Assembly: GCA_025201705.1 (NCBI GenBank)
Contig: MU616832.1
Span: forward strand, 1-37,997
Length of the DNA: 37,997 bases
From: Dissophora ornata
Taxonomy: Eukaryota; Mortierellomycota; Mortierellomycetes; Mortierellales; Mortierellaceae
Direction of reading: 5' to 3'
Shown: piece after piece, positions 1 through 11,800 of the stretch
How positions within the stretch are numbered: the stretch's first letter is position 1
How the letters are laid out: every line of letters starts with the position of its first letter
Notes under the pieces: model-generated
What the model saw: only the letters and a program-made list of their open reading frames with translations
What the model was told of the DNA's origin: nothing
Database searches by the model: none
Translations under genes and position numbers: made by a program

Positions 1-705
1 TTCTTCCACAGGACTCCGGACTCTTGTGCATATTCGCAATACACCGGCAACCCCTGCCCACCTTCTCACAGCCACCTCCCAGGAACATCCTCCTCTTCTC
101 CTCCTTCCCCTTTTCCTCCCCTTCCTCCATCTTCCTCCAATAACCAACAAACCCACCAGGACGAGCAGATCGCCAACCTCCAGATCCTTCCTTCGTTATC
201 TCCCACTCCTACTACCAGCAACGCCCTTCCTAAACGCTCCTACTTCAATTCAGGTCTCGTTGTCCTCACCCCGTCTCTCACCCAACTCGACGCCATCCTC
301 TCCACCTTCCGCAAGATCAAATCCCCGACGCAATACCTCTTCCCAGACCAAGACCTCCTCAACGAAGTCTTTGTCGGTCGCTGGAAAAGTCTTGGCTATG
401 GCTACAATGCCCTCAAAACCCTGTCCTTTGCACACTCGCCCATCTGGAATGAGGACTCGGCTATATTGAAGGAATCTGCACAAGCTGTCGACTTTTCTGA
501 TGCGACTTCAACGGCTGCGGACGCGATCCGGACATACCCTGGTGGAAGTGTGATGCCGGTCATCAATATCCATTATATTATGGAGAAGCCCTGGAATGTA
601 CCAGACCTAGCCAACGCCCAGCAAGAGTCTAACCGCTTTGTGGAGCTCTATCGCTGGTGGTGGCAGGCCTACGAAGAGCTACAGAGGGAGACTGTAGTAT
701 TATAG
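1..705 (+). CDS. GT8 family glycosyltransferase (glycogenin-like), C-terminal part, cut by the window edge
   Basis: The reading frame beginning at base 1 is open without interruption to the TAG at 703-705, giving about 234 residues with no start inside the window. The second half has GT8 features: FNSGLVVLTPS (around 229-261), then YLFPDQDLLNEVF and GRWKSLGYGYNALKTL, and near the end VINIHYIMEKPWN, which matches the family's C-terminal metal- and sugar-binding His followed by KPWN. Members transfer a sugar from a nucleotide-sugar to protein or lipid acceptors. The exact donor and acceptor cannot be told from this fragment. Unusually, a Ser/Pro-rich low-complexity stretch (roughly residues 20-75) separates the upstream CAYS-type segment from the FNSG motif, where close relatives usually have a short loop. 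An unrecognised upstream intron could change the very first residues. The downstream neighbour (PRP4) is convergent, only 157 bp away. Confidence 0.75.
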   Translation, partial: FFHRTPDSCAYSQYTGNPCPPSHSHLPGTSSSSPPSPFPPLPPSSSNNQQTHQDEQIANLQILPSLSPTPTTSNALPKRSYFNSGLVVLTPSLTQLDAILSTFRKIKSPTQYLFPDQDLLNEVFVGRWKSLGYGYNALKTLSFAHSPIWNEDSAILKESAQAVDFSDATSTAADAIRTYPGGSVMPVINIHYIMEKPWNVPDLANAQQESNRFVELYRWWWQAYEELQRETVVL

Positions 706-862
706 ATGTAATATATCCATCCCACCATGTTCACAAAGAAACTGCAACAAGTGAACTGTAATTGGTATGAAAAAAAAAAAAAGTGATCTTGCACTTTGAT
801 CACTTTGCTTCATTTGAGCATCTGTAATAAAAACAGCAAAGCTGCATTCTAGCTAGACTTTA

Positions 863-3800
863 TTACTTGGCCTGCTTGATAAAAGGATGCTGCAGGGCCT
901 CTTGTGGTGTGATGCGGTGCTCCGGATTCAGGTGCAAACATCGCTCCAGCAAGTTGATAAAGTGGTTCAGCTGAACCACATCTGCCGGTGTCATGTTGCC
1001 CGTATACGGCATAAGACGCGTCTTCAAATCTTTCGTCGGCTTTGAATATTGGATTGTCCGGATCACATCCTTTTGCGTAACCTTCTCCACTTCCACCGAC
1101 AGGAAATTGCAATCCTCGTCAAAATGGTTTAAATAGAACTGACCCTTTCGGATCATCTTTTTCGAGAACGGTCCCTTCAAATCCATCATGTGCTTCAACA
1201 TCTGGTTGTTACTCCGTCCCGAGAACAGAATCTTGCCGGTGAACAGCTCGTACAGCGTACAGCCAATCGACCACATATCAAGCGCTGGGTCATAAGGCAA
1301 TCCCAGAATAATCTCGGGGGCACGGTAGAAGCGACTAACCAAGTACGGCGTGATCTCGTTCTCAGTCGTGTCTGACGCCGATCCTAGATCGCACAGCTTG
1401 AGCACATTCTTGGCATCGTTGACTAAGATGTTGTCGGGTTTGATATCCGCATGCAGCACATTGCTCTTCTTCAGCAGAGAAAGCGCCAGGAACAGTTGCT
1501 GGGCGTAGATCCTGACCGCGTTGATGTTCAGTCCAACGTCTTTGCCAAACTTCTTCAAGACCTCGCGCAAGTTCATCGACAGCGACTCAAAGACAAGACA
1601 CAAGTGCCCACGATGGTCAAAATGCCGCAAGAGACGAATGACGTGTTTCCGATTGTGGGGATCGTTCGCCATTAGTCGCTTCAAGATGTCCAGTTCCTTC
1701 TTTCCGGCCTTATACATCGTCTCGTTACTGCGAAGAATCTTGATAGCCACCTCCGCATCGCCGTCCTTCGTGTCACGCGCCTTGACTACAGATGAGAACA
1801 CACCCTTGCCCAAAACGTTCGTCTCCAAATAACGACCGTCCAGTAGCTCGCCATGTCCAAACCCTATACGTTTTCAACACAAGCGAGACAAAAATTATTA
1901 GGCGAATGAGCACACAGGCCTGTATCTGACATTATGAAATAACATGACTTACTGTAATAACCCTCCGCATCATCCCAGTTATCGACTAGTGTCGGGTTGT
2001 AATCAGCTGCCGATTCGATCAGTGCAGGCTTGGCGGCCGCTTTGGAAGAGACAGCGACATCTGGTGTGTCGCCCAATTCAAACATGTCGTCCTCAAGATC
2101 TGCAAACATGTCAATTTCCGCTGGATCCTTGGCGGAGACTTTCTTTGCTTCTGCCGGGAGCGACGGCGCAGACTCGTGATAATCAGTCGCAGACATGTCG
2201 TGCTCCGTGTCAGTTCCGTTGGTAACGTTCTCATAAGCATCCTTTGATTTAAGTATCGCTATCTCCTCCTCAGATTTCCTCGTCGACATCGAAGTCCGGT
2301 GGAACGGTCTGTCCTCGACGGCACTCGTTGGTGTACCGGGCTGACTCTCTACAGCAGATCCAGGAGTGCTGACGGCTATGGGACTGTTGGGGTTAATCAG
2401 AGGCGACACTGCTGCTAGTGTGGGTGTGAGTCCAGCGGAAGAAGGAGTGGTCGGTGCTGATGTCGATGACTTCTCAGTCTTTTTGAGACGATCCAAGATT
2501 TCCTGTCGCTTCCTACGTCGCTCTTCCAACAATGCAGCCTCATCCTTTTCCTCCTCGACTAGAACCGGTATATCGACCTCCGGATCTTCTTTCTTTGGAG
2601 GCTCAGGTTTGAGTTCCGCTTTGCTTTGCACTGCTGCGGTTTTCGAAGGCTCCGCAGTGTTTACTTTCGTCTGCTTAATCACGTTGCTCTTGTTATCTGC
2701 AACTTTTTCAGCAGGTGCAGCATCATTGCGAGTGCTATAGAGAAAATAAAATAAAATCAAGATTAGACTATGTATTGGATACATGTGATGGCAATAACAG
2801 GTGCGATATAATACCTGGCAGGCTTGTCGGATTTCTTCTCAGGCTCCCGGTCGTTTCTTGTTCTACGCTCCCGTGGGACATCCGTGTCTGAACTCCTGCT
2901 GTAACTGTCATCACGGCGGTGGGATCTCTCCCTTGAGTACCGCTCCAGCTCCTGCTCAAAACTCCGGTCCGATCGGTCGTCATATTGTCTACCAGAGGTC
3001 ATAATAGGGTGCGATGATCGATGATCTCTGCTGGAAGACGGCCGAGATGGCCGAGATGACCGCTCTCGGTCATAGTCTCGGCGATCCGAATGCAGGCGTT
3101 CCTTAGAAGATCTCCTTTCATCCCTATCGATAAATATAACAGACAGCAGACGTTGTGAGTTTAAAACATTCTCTTCGCCATTGAACGTCCAATGAACTAT
3201 CCCAAGAGTCTGTTGATTTTTCAAAGACGTTCCATACCTGCGTGAAGATGAATGCCGTGGACTGGGTGTCCTCCTCGATCGACTGCTGCTGTGGCGGTCA
3301 GGGCGGCTGCGATGACGGTCAGATGATCTGTCTCGACGATGCCGGTCATGAAGCTCGTCGTCCTCCCTGCTGCGTGAACGCAAATGATCAGCACGATGGG
3401 AACTCGTTGTGCTCCTATGGTCCGATGATGCTGTGGAACCTACGGGACTTGCTGGAGCCATCTCCACGTCCCTGTCAGGAAGTGGGGAGTAAGATGAGTC
3501 TCCGATGTGGATTGCCTTCAGGTCTTCCGAGGGACTGGAGCGGGATGAGGCTGGAGTGGACGTAGACAAGTAGGAGAGAGCAGAAGACGACGCAGGGTCT
3601 GCGTGGCGGATTTTTCGCATTTTGGCGGGTGAGTTTGAGTCATGCAAGGCGTTTGAGGATGAGAGAGAGGATGCAACATCAAAGCTGTTCTTAACCTGAT
3701 GCTCCTGCTCTCTGCCATGGCCATCCCCATTGTTGTCTCCGCTGGACGGTGCCCGTCTTTTGCCTTCATTCGGTTCGTCCGAGGCAACTGCCTTTGTGGC

Positions 3801-3923
3801 AGAAGCCGAGTTGGTGCTGGAAGGTGAAGGTCCATTCAAGGGTTCCTGGCCTGGTTCATCCAGCTCAACGATCTCGCCTTCTTCAGTTTCAATGAGGTCA
3901 TTCTGCATAGGAGAAGGAGACAT
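863..3923 (-). CDS. PRP4: Serine/threonine-protein kinase PRP4 (pre-mRNA splicing, DYRK-related)
   Basis: Four exons: 3923-3238, 3123-2815, 2734-1953 and 1863-863, with introns of 114, 80 and 89 nt. They join in phase to give 925 residues. PRP4 phosphorylates spliceosomal proteins such as PRP6 and PRP31 during B-complex activation in the nucleus. The kinase domain occupies about residues 600-922: glycine loop LGKGVFSSV, Lys634 in VAIKIL, HADIKPDN with catalytic Asp732, DLG at 751-753 instead of DFG, and activation segment ITPYLVSRFYRAPE with Tyr766, the arrangement typical of PRP4/DYRK kinases. The DDAEGYY motif just before the domain is diagnostic of PRP4 and is split by the last intron. Residues 1-330 are rich in Arg/Ser and Arg/Asp/His repeats, and the middle is acidic and Ser/Pro-rich, as in human PRPF4B (about 1007 aa) and unlike the short fission yeast protein. 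The start is the ATG at 3923 (MSPSPMQND); the in-frame extension to 3944 begins only with GTG. Confidence 0.93.
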
Positions 3924-4235
3924 AATGAAATGACTTATGAGCACGACGGTTTAGAGGAGCAGCAGCAGTAGTAGAAAATAGATGCACAGGTATAGACGTA
4001 GCAGCGGCGTAGTCTTTACGGTGTGGCGGGAAAGGAACAAATATAAGAAAAGGCGCAACGGATGTTAAAACGAGCAATTGGCGAGCTCTTTATCGGATGT
4101 GGAAAAAACCAATGATCGTTTGGAAGGAAGGAACGGAGACAAAAAAGGTGAAAGCTAGTTGACAGTCAACCTTTCCATGCACAAAAAGAAAGCTCAAGAA
4201 CAAAAATGATGCGAATCAGGGGATCCAGTTGGCTA

Positions 4236-4257
4236 TTTTTTTTTTTTTTTTTTTTTT
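4236..4257. repeat. Homopolymer T22 tract
   Basis: Twenty-two consecutive T residues (A22 on the minus strand) upstream of PRP4. There is no AATAAA signal just upstream of the A run on the minus strand, so there is no specific reason to call it a retroposed tail. Its length may be unreliable in sequencing. Confidence 0.9.
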
Positions 4258-5586
4258 ACGTTAGAGCGAGTGGTCGGAGAAAGATCTGGAGGATTGATAG
4301 GAAGGAAGTGATTGTGCGTGTTTTGTATAGATGCAAATGCGCTCAGTGACGGAAGGATGGGGATGATCGATCTGAGGATTTGGGAAGCATGGGCTTCAGG
4401 TTCGAAATTGACTTCAATTAATTAAGGGCCAACGAAGAGAGGATTTCGATTAAGGGTGCTAATGACCCTCGTAAGATGAAATACGGACCACCTCGTCTAT
4501 TGCAAACTCGCACGTGATATGTTGTCCGATTTTTCCTGTGAATTGAGTAAGCGTTGCTTGATCTTGATCAATCAAGCTCTTGGTACCGTGTGACGAGACT
4601 CGTCATCGTCGCTCTCGCCACAAGGATCAAGAGCCACATATTTGTGTACTGCAGGACGGTACCTAAGATGGGTGGCATCATACTTGCGGATAGTACCTGC
4701 TACCTGATGCTGTCTTACGCTCTCTGGAGACCGCATATGAAACGGGCGGTACAAGGTTATGTAATCGGTTTGACCGCAATGGACGCTGGAGATGGCACCT
4801 GCATCAGTGCGGCACTGCAAAGTGCAGCGTGTTGTGCAGTAGCAGATACCAGGGTTTCTCTCGTCGCCGTTGCTTTCTGCGTGTACGGTGGTTTGCGCCT
4901 GGGGAAGTCTAAGGAAGTCTAAGTAAGCAAATGGGACAAAGTCCTGCCAGATTGACATTGGCCACCAGACATTCTAGAAACCAACATGACAATAATAATA
5001 TTGAGGCGAACCATAAATCAGGGCCACTTGTGCAACTTTGTATTGATGTCGGGAAATATTGGTCAGCGGTGCAATATTTTAATGTGTGCACCAGACCCCA
5101 AATTTGCCGTTGTTGGACAAAAGCGTGTGGCGAAGAGACCATCAGACAAATGTCCGTTAGTTATTCCTGAAATTGTACTCTCCGACCACATCACACTGCC
5201 ACAATCAAATTACTGTACATGCAGTTCACACCCGGGTCATGTCCGCATTCTAGCCTCAGCCCATGCTCCCCTGACATGTAAGCTTTTTAGGCCGCACTGG
5301 CTTTGAGCAAGCGCGGCGCTTGAGATTACATTACTTATGTCTACTCGACAGTTTGTCTGTCCACTTTTCTTACAAAGAGGTTCCTTAGTAAGAGGTTTCT
5401 AGGCAGAGGGAAAGGTTTCTGACGTGTCTCCTAACTAACCATCCAAGGGTTCCACAAATCCATTGTCGAGCAAAGTAAAGAGTGGCTCGAGGCCACCGAG
5501 GGGTGCTTGTCTATTGCGCTCTCCCTCTCATTTTGAGATTAGCACTCAGAAAACGATCGCTCTACACATCATTTAAATTGCGTTTA

Positions 5587-5604
5587 CCTCTGCCTCTGCC
5601 TCTG

Positions 5605-5635
<31 letters not shown>
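5587..5635. repeat. (CTCTGC)n short repeat followed by T27 homopolymer
   Basis: About three and a half copies of a CTCTGC hexamer (5587-5608) run directly into 27 T residues (5609-5635). Read on the minus strand this is an A27 run, preceded about 15-20 nt earlier by AATAAA (plus-strand TTTATT near 5650) and followed by GAGGCA repeats. This order, signal then poly(A), is what the 3' end of a retroposed polyadenylated RNA would look like. Confidence 0.85.
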
Positions 5636-6576
5636 GAGAGCCGATCATTTTATTGGCATCTTTCAAAGGTTGCCTCTTACACTTCCCCTGACCGTTTATC
5701 CTCCCCTGCGCACAAACATGCACAACAACATTCCTGTTCTCCTCATCTAAACCAAAACAGCAACTTTTTGGACCACTTGGACACGAGAGAAAATTGAGCA
5801 GCAGACTAATCGGGTCTACAAGGCATGGGCTCACATATCCAATTTTCATAAACCCCTCTCACTCCTATTCTTCCTTATTGCCACACATCAAGTCCATCCA
5901 CCCAGGGTCACTGGCTGATAGGGTGTCCTTTTCCTCGGCTCAAAGACATACATACCTGAGCAAAAATGGCGGCGTGAGCGAATGAAATACAGTACCTTGG
6001 ACGGCGTGCAAGGATGGGGGTCCGGACAGCTCCAACCTCTGTCCTTGCAGCGTCGATGTATTAAAAGAGATGGAATGTCAAAAATAGAAGATTAATATGT
6101 TCGTTGGAGTATGTAAAGATGCATGTCCATCTGGACATCTTTTGGCGTTGACCCCTGTTGTTTTGCATGCAAACGTTACAACTAGAGTTCAATGTGCCGA
6201 TGCATGTTTTAGGCGCGTCATTAATTAATATTTCAATCGAGTTGTCTCGACCCCCTTGTCGTGCCACACTGTTCCGGCCACTTCTTCACTCTCCCCTGTT
6301 GTACAGGAGTCGAGCTTTGCTCGCGCCCGTCCTCTCGAATGCCTTTCTTGCCAATACATTGCTCACACAGCCAAACAAAACAGACCGAAATAAAGTGCTC
6401 TCATCTCGCTCTGTTGACCACTCGGACAAACTACTGTACAGGTCTTTTCATGTGGTTGCAAGACAGGCTTGTGGGCCGTTCGTCACAGGCTTTCCATCTT
6501 ATTGCTTACACACAAGCTATTCTAACGTGGGGGAGTTCTTGGGGGTTTTTCCCTTGACTCCGCTCTGCATTTTTCG

Positions 6577-6584
6577 TATATATA
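6577..6584 (+). promoter_or_regulatory. Probable TATA box of the secreted DPBB gene
   Basis: TATATATA lies 210 bp before the ATG at 6794. It is followed by T- and then C-rich leader DNA ending in an A/C-rich segment just before the start codon, the layout seen in strongly expressed fungal genes. The GH72 gene in this window has a TATA motif at a similar distance. Confidence 0.5.
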
Positions 6585-6793
6585 CCCTTGGACCTCCCAG
6601 ATCTTTTTTTTTTTTTCTTTTTTCCCTATCGCTCTTTCACGACACGTAAACGGCCTTCCAACTCCACCCCCGACCCCCTCCACAGCAATACCTTGCACAC
6701 CCCCCTCCCACGCCTTATATCCTCTCACTTCGATACCAAACCCCAAACCCCTCCCCTCCTCAACCCTCTTAAAAACAAACACATACATTCATC

Positions 6794-7519
6794 ATGAAGT
6801 TCGCTCAGTTGTCCGTTCTCCTCATGGCTATGGTCATCGCCCTCATTGCCGTCGTTGAGGCCAAGGCTACCCAGCTCGTCAAATTCAACAAGAAGGTGGT
6901 CGGCAAGTCCACTTGGTTCAATGGTCACGACTTGAAGGCTGTAAGTACATATTCCCATACCTTGTGAACCCTGTTCCCGCTTCTCTTCTACCCAAGCCGA
7001 CACTTCTCAGCTCATCTGCTTTCTTCATCATACCCGATGAGGAGGACGGAGGACTGAGTGTACGATACGGCAATTTTTTTTTAAATTAATTGCGGCACTT
7101 CCGTGCCTGGAGGAATAATTTAAAATTCAGCAAACGTTTATCCAGAATCTGACTATTCCATTTCTATATACCCGATCCAATAGGTTGCCTGCTACGGTGA
7201 CTTGGAGAACAACAGCCACGTCAACGCCGGTGACGGCTGGCACATTGGTGCCGTCCACATGGCCTTCTACAAGGGTGGTGAGAAGTCTGCCTGCTTCGAG
7301 TGCGTCAAGATCACCTCGGGCCGCCGCTCCGTCGTTGTCCGCATCATTGACGACTGCGCCGGATGCGCCCCTAACCAGATCGATCTCACCGCCTCGGCCT
7401 TCAAGACCCTCGCTCCCCTCAGCCAGGGTGTTGTCCACACCACCTACCAGTTCGTCCGCTGCCCCTCCAAGGGCAGCAGCCTCAAGTGGCCCAAGTCTCC
7501 CGCTCCCCGCTCCCACTAA
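6794..7519 (+). CDS. Small secreted RlpA-like double-psi beta-barrel (expansin/barwin-like) protein
   Basis: Two exons, 6794-6940 and 7184-7519, with a phase-0 intron of 243 nt, give 160 residues. The N-terminus MKFAQLSVLLMAMVIALIAV with a following VEAKA is a clear signal peptide, so the product should be secreted. The mature part has the double-psi beta-barrel pattern of expansin-like fungal proteins: TWFNG near the start, ACYGDL, an ACFECVKI strand, VRIIDDCAGCAPNQIDL and then SAFKTLAPLSQGV, with paired cysteines. Such proteins bind or loosen polysaccharide, or act as protease-inhibitor or effector-like proteins. None of these activities can be assigned here. The short Lys/Pro/Ser-rich tail after VRCPSK is unremarkable. 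The exon bases are C-rich at third positions compared with neighbouring genes, and a TATA box precedes the gene, suggesting high expression. Confidence 0.85.
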
Positions 7520-8837
7520 AAAGATTCTGTACTCCTTTTTCGGATAAAAAGACAAAAAGTATAGCATCAATTTTAGCATAGAAACGCCCTATTGGAGATG
7601 AAAAAAGCTCAATGAAAGAAGTTTAGCCAGGGTAAAAGGACGTCGAGACGAGCCTCTAGTTAAAGAAAGGCTAGATAGAGAACGTGAAGAATATAGCTGG
7701 TCTTTTGTTTTTCGCATTCAAAGTCGTCTTCGTTTTTTCTTTTTGCTTGTCCCCGTTCTATCCTTGCTAAGTTCATCTCTGACGCCTATTTGTCTTTATC
7801 GTTTTTCGACGTTGAGATTGCTGTCTTGGCTTTTCTCCCTATTCTTTTTTGACATTAAATGAAAATATATGGACGCATTGTCTTCAATCCCAGACTATCA
7901 TTAACTCTGTTTGGCTGTTTGCTTTTCTCTTTCAAAGAGGCGATGAGAGCTGAAAGATTTTTCCACTATACAAGTATGTAGTGTATATTCATGCATTCCC
8001 ACGTCGACAATTTTGCTCTCTATGCTCTCACTCTTTAGCTCTCAGTCAAATGCCGATTTATTTCTTATTTTATCAGACCACTGGAGCCGCAGCTAGCCAG
8101 CGGAAAGAGTCGAGCCTAGATCCCGTCCCAAATCGACCGCGGTCCCTCATTCCAAAAGAACTCCAAAGAGAATGGCAAACGTCCCCGTAGCAATCGAGAC
8201 CTGCAAATTGCTCAGAAACCCGAGCTTACAGTACCGTTTTCTTATTTGGGTCACATATGACAGCTCATTTTCCTCCCTCGTTTTGTTCACATGTTAGGCG
8301 TGGAAGGCCCTAATGGAATCATTAAAACGCGTTCACCTCCAAAATGAAACAAATCAGAAGATGAAGAAGTGGTTTTTTTTTTTATTTTTTTTTTTACCGG
8401 GTATTGTTGGAAGATGCGGCGCTGATCAATGTTTCAGTCTTTGTTGTGCAATAGTCTATCTGGCTGGAGAGATCCAAGGGCGTTTTGCTTGTTTTGGGAT
8501 TCCCGCAAGAGATTGGTTTCTGAGCGTTGATTATTTTGTTTCCAAAGATATTTTCCACATTGCAATAAAATCAAAAAAGTCGGATTTCATGCTCTTGAGA
8601 CATACTTCTGAATGCTTCCTCTATCCTTGGTCACATTGCCCAACTTGAAGAGCTTGACTTTCTTTTCACATTATTTTATTGTCATCATAAAGAGATAGTA
8701 AAATTAGATACTGTATATGGCATGACGGGAGGAGAGAAAACGGCGTTAGAAGAAGCAGGAGGAAGAGGGACTATTTTACAATGCTAAAGGACGAGTGGGA
8801 AAAAAAATGGAACGGTACCCGAAATCACGTTCACTCT
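7520..8837. other. 3' flank of the DPBB gene and 3' flank of FKS; no gene seen
   Basis: The two bordering genes converge on this interval. It holds AT-rich 3' untranslated sequence and an interrupted T tract (about 8372-8395). The longest open frame, a Cys/Phe-rich 111 codons at 8313-8648, shows no family resemblance and runs through the T tract. I regard it as chance. Confidence 0.5.
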
Positions 8838-11800
8838 CTAGAAGGGAACAAACTTCTCCAAATGACTGGGAAGGTACTTCTGCAAGGCCAAGGGCGCGAC
8901 GATCAGCATCACGAACGCTATCATGAGCAACACAAACAACGCGCCATACATCCAGGCGACCTTGCGACGCTGCGACCTCAACTTTGCCGAAAAGATGGGT
9001 GGACGGATCTGTTTGCTCGGGCGCAGCCAGAACAGCATGGTCGAGTGCCAGCGATCGACCCAGGGAATTAAACAGATCGGGAACAGGATAAACAGGATGA
9101 TGTGGCCCATGATAAAGTCGCACGAGAACATTGACATCTCGATAATCTTGCACACATACTCGCGCAAGGGTTGCGAAATCGCGTGGAAGCCCAAACCACG
9201 GCCATGCCATTTGCCAGTCCACCAAGCTCGGTTCGTCTCGTCGTGCTTGAACTCGCGGGTCAAGAAGACCGTGATAAGGACCTTGAACACAAATCGCTGC
9301 ACAGCGATCGCGGCAATGATACCTAAAACCGCATGGGACGCGTTCCAGGCCTCAAGGGCCCAGAGGGCCTCAAAGAACACGATCTGTGATACCACTGCGA
9401 CTCCATGAGCGAGTGCAGCCATGATCGATCCAAATTTGATGCAGCACATGTTCATGAACAGTCCGAGGAACAAGGAGCAAGCAAACAGCACTGCCAACAC
9501 ACCCGCATTGACAACTAAGGGGCCGAGGGCAAAGACTCCAACACGAAGCAGGCCACTTGTGAAGACCGCGGCACCCTTGTCGGTCACATCAGTAGGGAAA
9601 GATCTGACAAACATGTAGCAGACGACGCAGACAGCCATCTGGAGGAAGGGGAACACAATCTCCGAGACAAAGATGACAAAGAAGTTGGCTCTAGGCATGT
9701 CGCCTCCAAGTTTCTCGGAAGGGTGGCCTAGTCTCTTGCGTTTGTAGCCGGTGATGCGAGTGCGGATCATGCGGCAGTACGAGATCCAGGACGAGACGTG
9801 TGTGCGCGAGTTACCACGTGAGAGCCATCTCAAGAACTCGCGGTAATCGAGCAAAAAGTCCGTGAACGAGAACTGGTGCGGGTTGAAGAGAAATGGCGAG
9901 ATGACCAAGGCTAGGACTGAGACCCAGAAGTAGATCAAGTGCGGGATCCACATAGTCAGCGAGGCGAAAATCAGCATCACGAGCAACCTCATGCCCAAGT
10001 AGAGAGATGGTCCAGCGAAGCGGGAGTAAAGCACTGCAAATGGAGTTCGCGTCGTCGCGAAACCTCGTCCGGTGGCAATGTAACGGGCGCCACCGAACGA
10101 CAGGTTAGTCAAGATCGAGTTGGTGTAGATTTGCGTGACGAAAACCTCGAACAAGGGCGAGAGCGACATGAAATGCTTGCCCAGACGAATGATGCTCCTG
10201 GCGAAACCACGTTCCATAAATTCCTGAAGGAACAGAGGCAGGAAGGCGATGAAGAACACAATGAAGATAGAGAGGACGCAGCGCTTGATCCAGTCATAGA
10301 CAGGGACTAAGTTCACACAGCCATCCTCTATCCCATCAGAGCAGATTTCAACAGACGACGCCATGGAACCAATGAAGAGCATCGAGAACAGGAAGAGCTG
10401 GACTGAAAGCATGATGAAGATATTGTTGATGTGGAATCCGGGATGCGCGTAGTAAAATGTGAGGAAGCGGTCGAGGGGTAGCTGTGTCCCCATGTAGTAG
10501 TATTCACGAGACAGCATCTGCTCTCCCATTCCGGTACCAATCTTAGTGTTGAAGTTCAGAATGGAGCCAAAGCCGAGATCACGTCCCTTGCCGCACTGGT
10601 AGTACTCGGTGTGCTTGATTCTGCCGCCGCGGTTAAAGGCTGTCATACCGGCATAGATATCCTCGTTCAAATGAAGACCCTTCTGTGCCTTACTGACACC
10701 TGAGAAGATGGGGGAAAAAGAGGAGAGTAGTAATGTTAGCAATGTTCACCATTCAAGCAATAAGAACTCTCTTGAACAAGAAAAGAGACATTCACATACC
10801 TCCACGAGTCGTCATGTAGATGAAGTTTAGGAAATCCGGGTGACCATAATGCAATTTGCCACCGATTTTAGCCATCATGCGCTGCGTCAATGTTCCGAAT
10901 GTTTGTTCCTTTCCTGCGGCAACATCTCCCAGGACACCTATATTTTCTGAGAAAATATACTCGCGTGCGCCGACGATGGCAACGGGCTCAGGTACATCCT
11001 TGGACTTGACCTGGGGCGAGTAAGGCGAGATACTAGGGGTATGGTATTGCTCAAACTCACCAAGCACGTTACGAATCTTGAGGGCCTCTTCCAGATAGTT
11101 GTCCTGGTTGGCGTCAATCAGCTGGATATACTCACCACGAGTGAAAATGATGGAGTGGTTCTGGTTGTCGGACTTGCCGTCGCCGAGAATAGGGTTACCT
11201 GGGAGACGGATTCGGAAACGGGGCATGCGCTTACCATCAGGCATGATCTCGCACTGTCCATCGATCAGAACAGAGTAAACAACTGGCTCCTCGCCTTCGA
11301 CCTCGGCAGGGCGCTCATCCAGATACGCGATCTGGAGATGAGGGTAAGCGCGAAGCAAGAACTCGGCATTCTCAGCCTCCTCCTTGTTGAACTTGGTATA
11401 ACGTTGCATCGAGACAACAAACTTGAACTTTTGTTGCGAGAGACGCTCCAGTTCGCGCTCCAATCGTTGACCGTTGCCGCCGTACTTTTGTACCACCTCG
11501 GGGTTCTCGACGCGGTACAGAAGCTTAATCGCCTTCGAGTAGTTCATAAAGCCAGAGACGGTGCGGTACAGGGTCTGGGCACGGAGAGAGGCCCAGATGC
11601 GAGTTCGAAGGGTGTACTCTGGGGCCGCAGACTTAAAGCCGATGCAATAGAAAGGAAGATCGTCATTCTTGGACTTGCCCATCTCCTTGGAGCTGTCCTT
11701 CTCACCTTCGCTCGCAAGACCAAGACCGCTGGTGGCGCTTCCGAACATGCTCGACTCCTCGGCCAGGATCTTAGTGTCCCTAACAAAGTTGTCCCACTCG

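Larger units (their letters stand above)
3924..6576. other. Gene-free interval between PRP4 and the secreted DPBB gene
   Basis: Open frames here are short, many lack an ATG start, and none resembles a known family, so I see no protein gene in about 2.6 kb. The left end (3924 to about 4150) should hold the PRP4 promoter and leader on the minus strand, and the right end the promoter of the secreted protein gene. Between them lie a T22 tract (4236-4257), a hexamer repeat plus T27 tract (5587-5635), and a near-perfect inverted repeat TGACGAG-A-CTCGTCA at about 4590. I found no tRNA B-box-like motif in a convincing context. Confidence 0.5.

Noticed and set aside
4554..4922. 122-codon open frame with hydrophobic patches
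   Set aside because: It begins with TTG rather than ATG, has no family resemblance, and is matched by an equally long frame on the other strand.
5562..5849. Minus-strand frame with poly-Lys and Arg-Gly repeats
   Set aside because: The Lys run and RG repeats are merely the A27 tract and the GAGGCA repeat read as codons.
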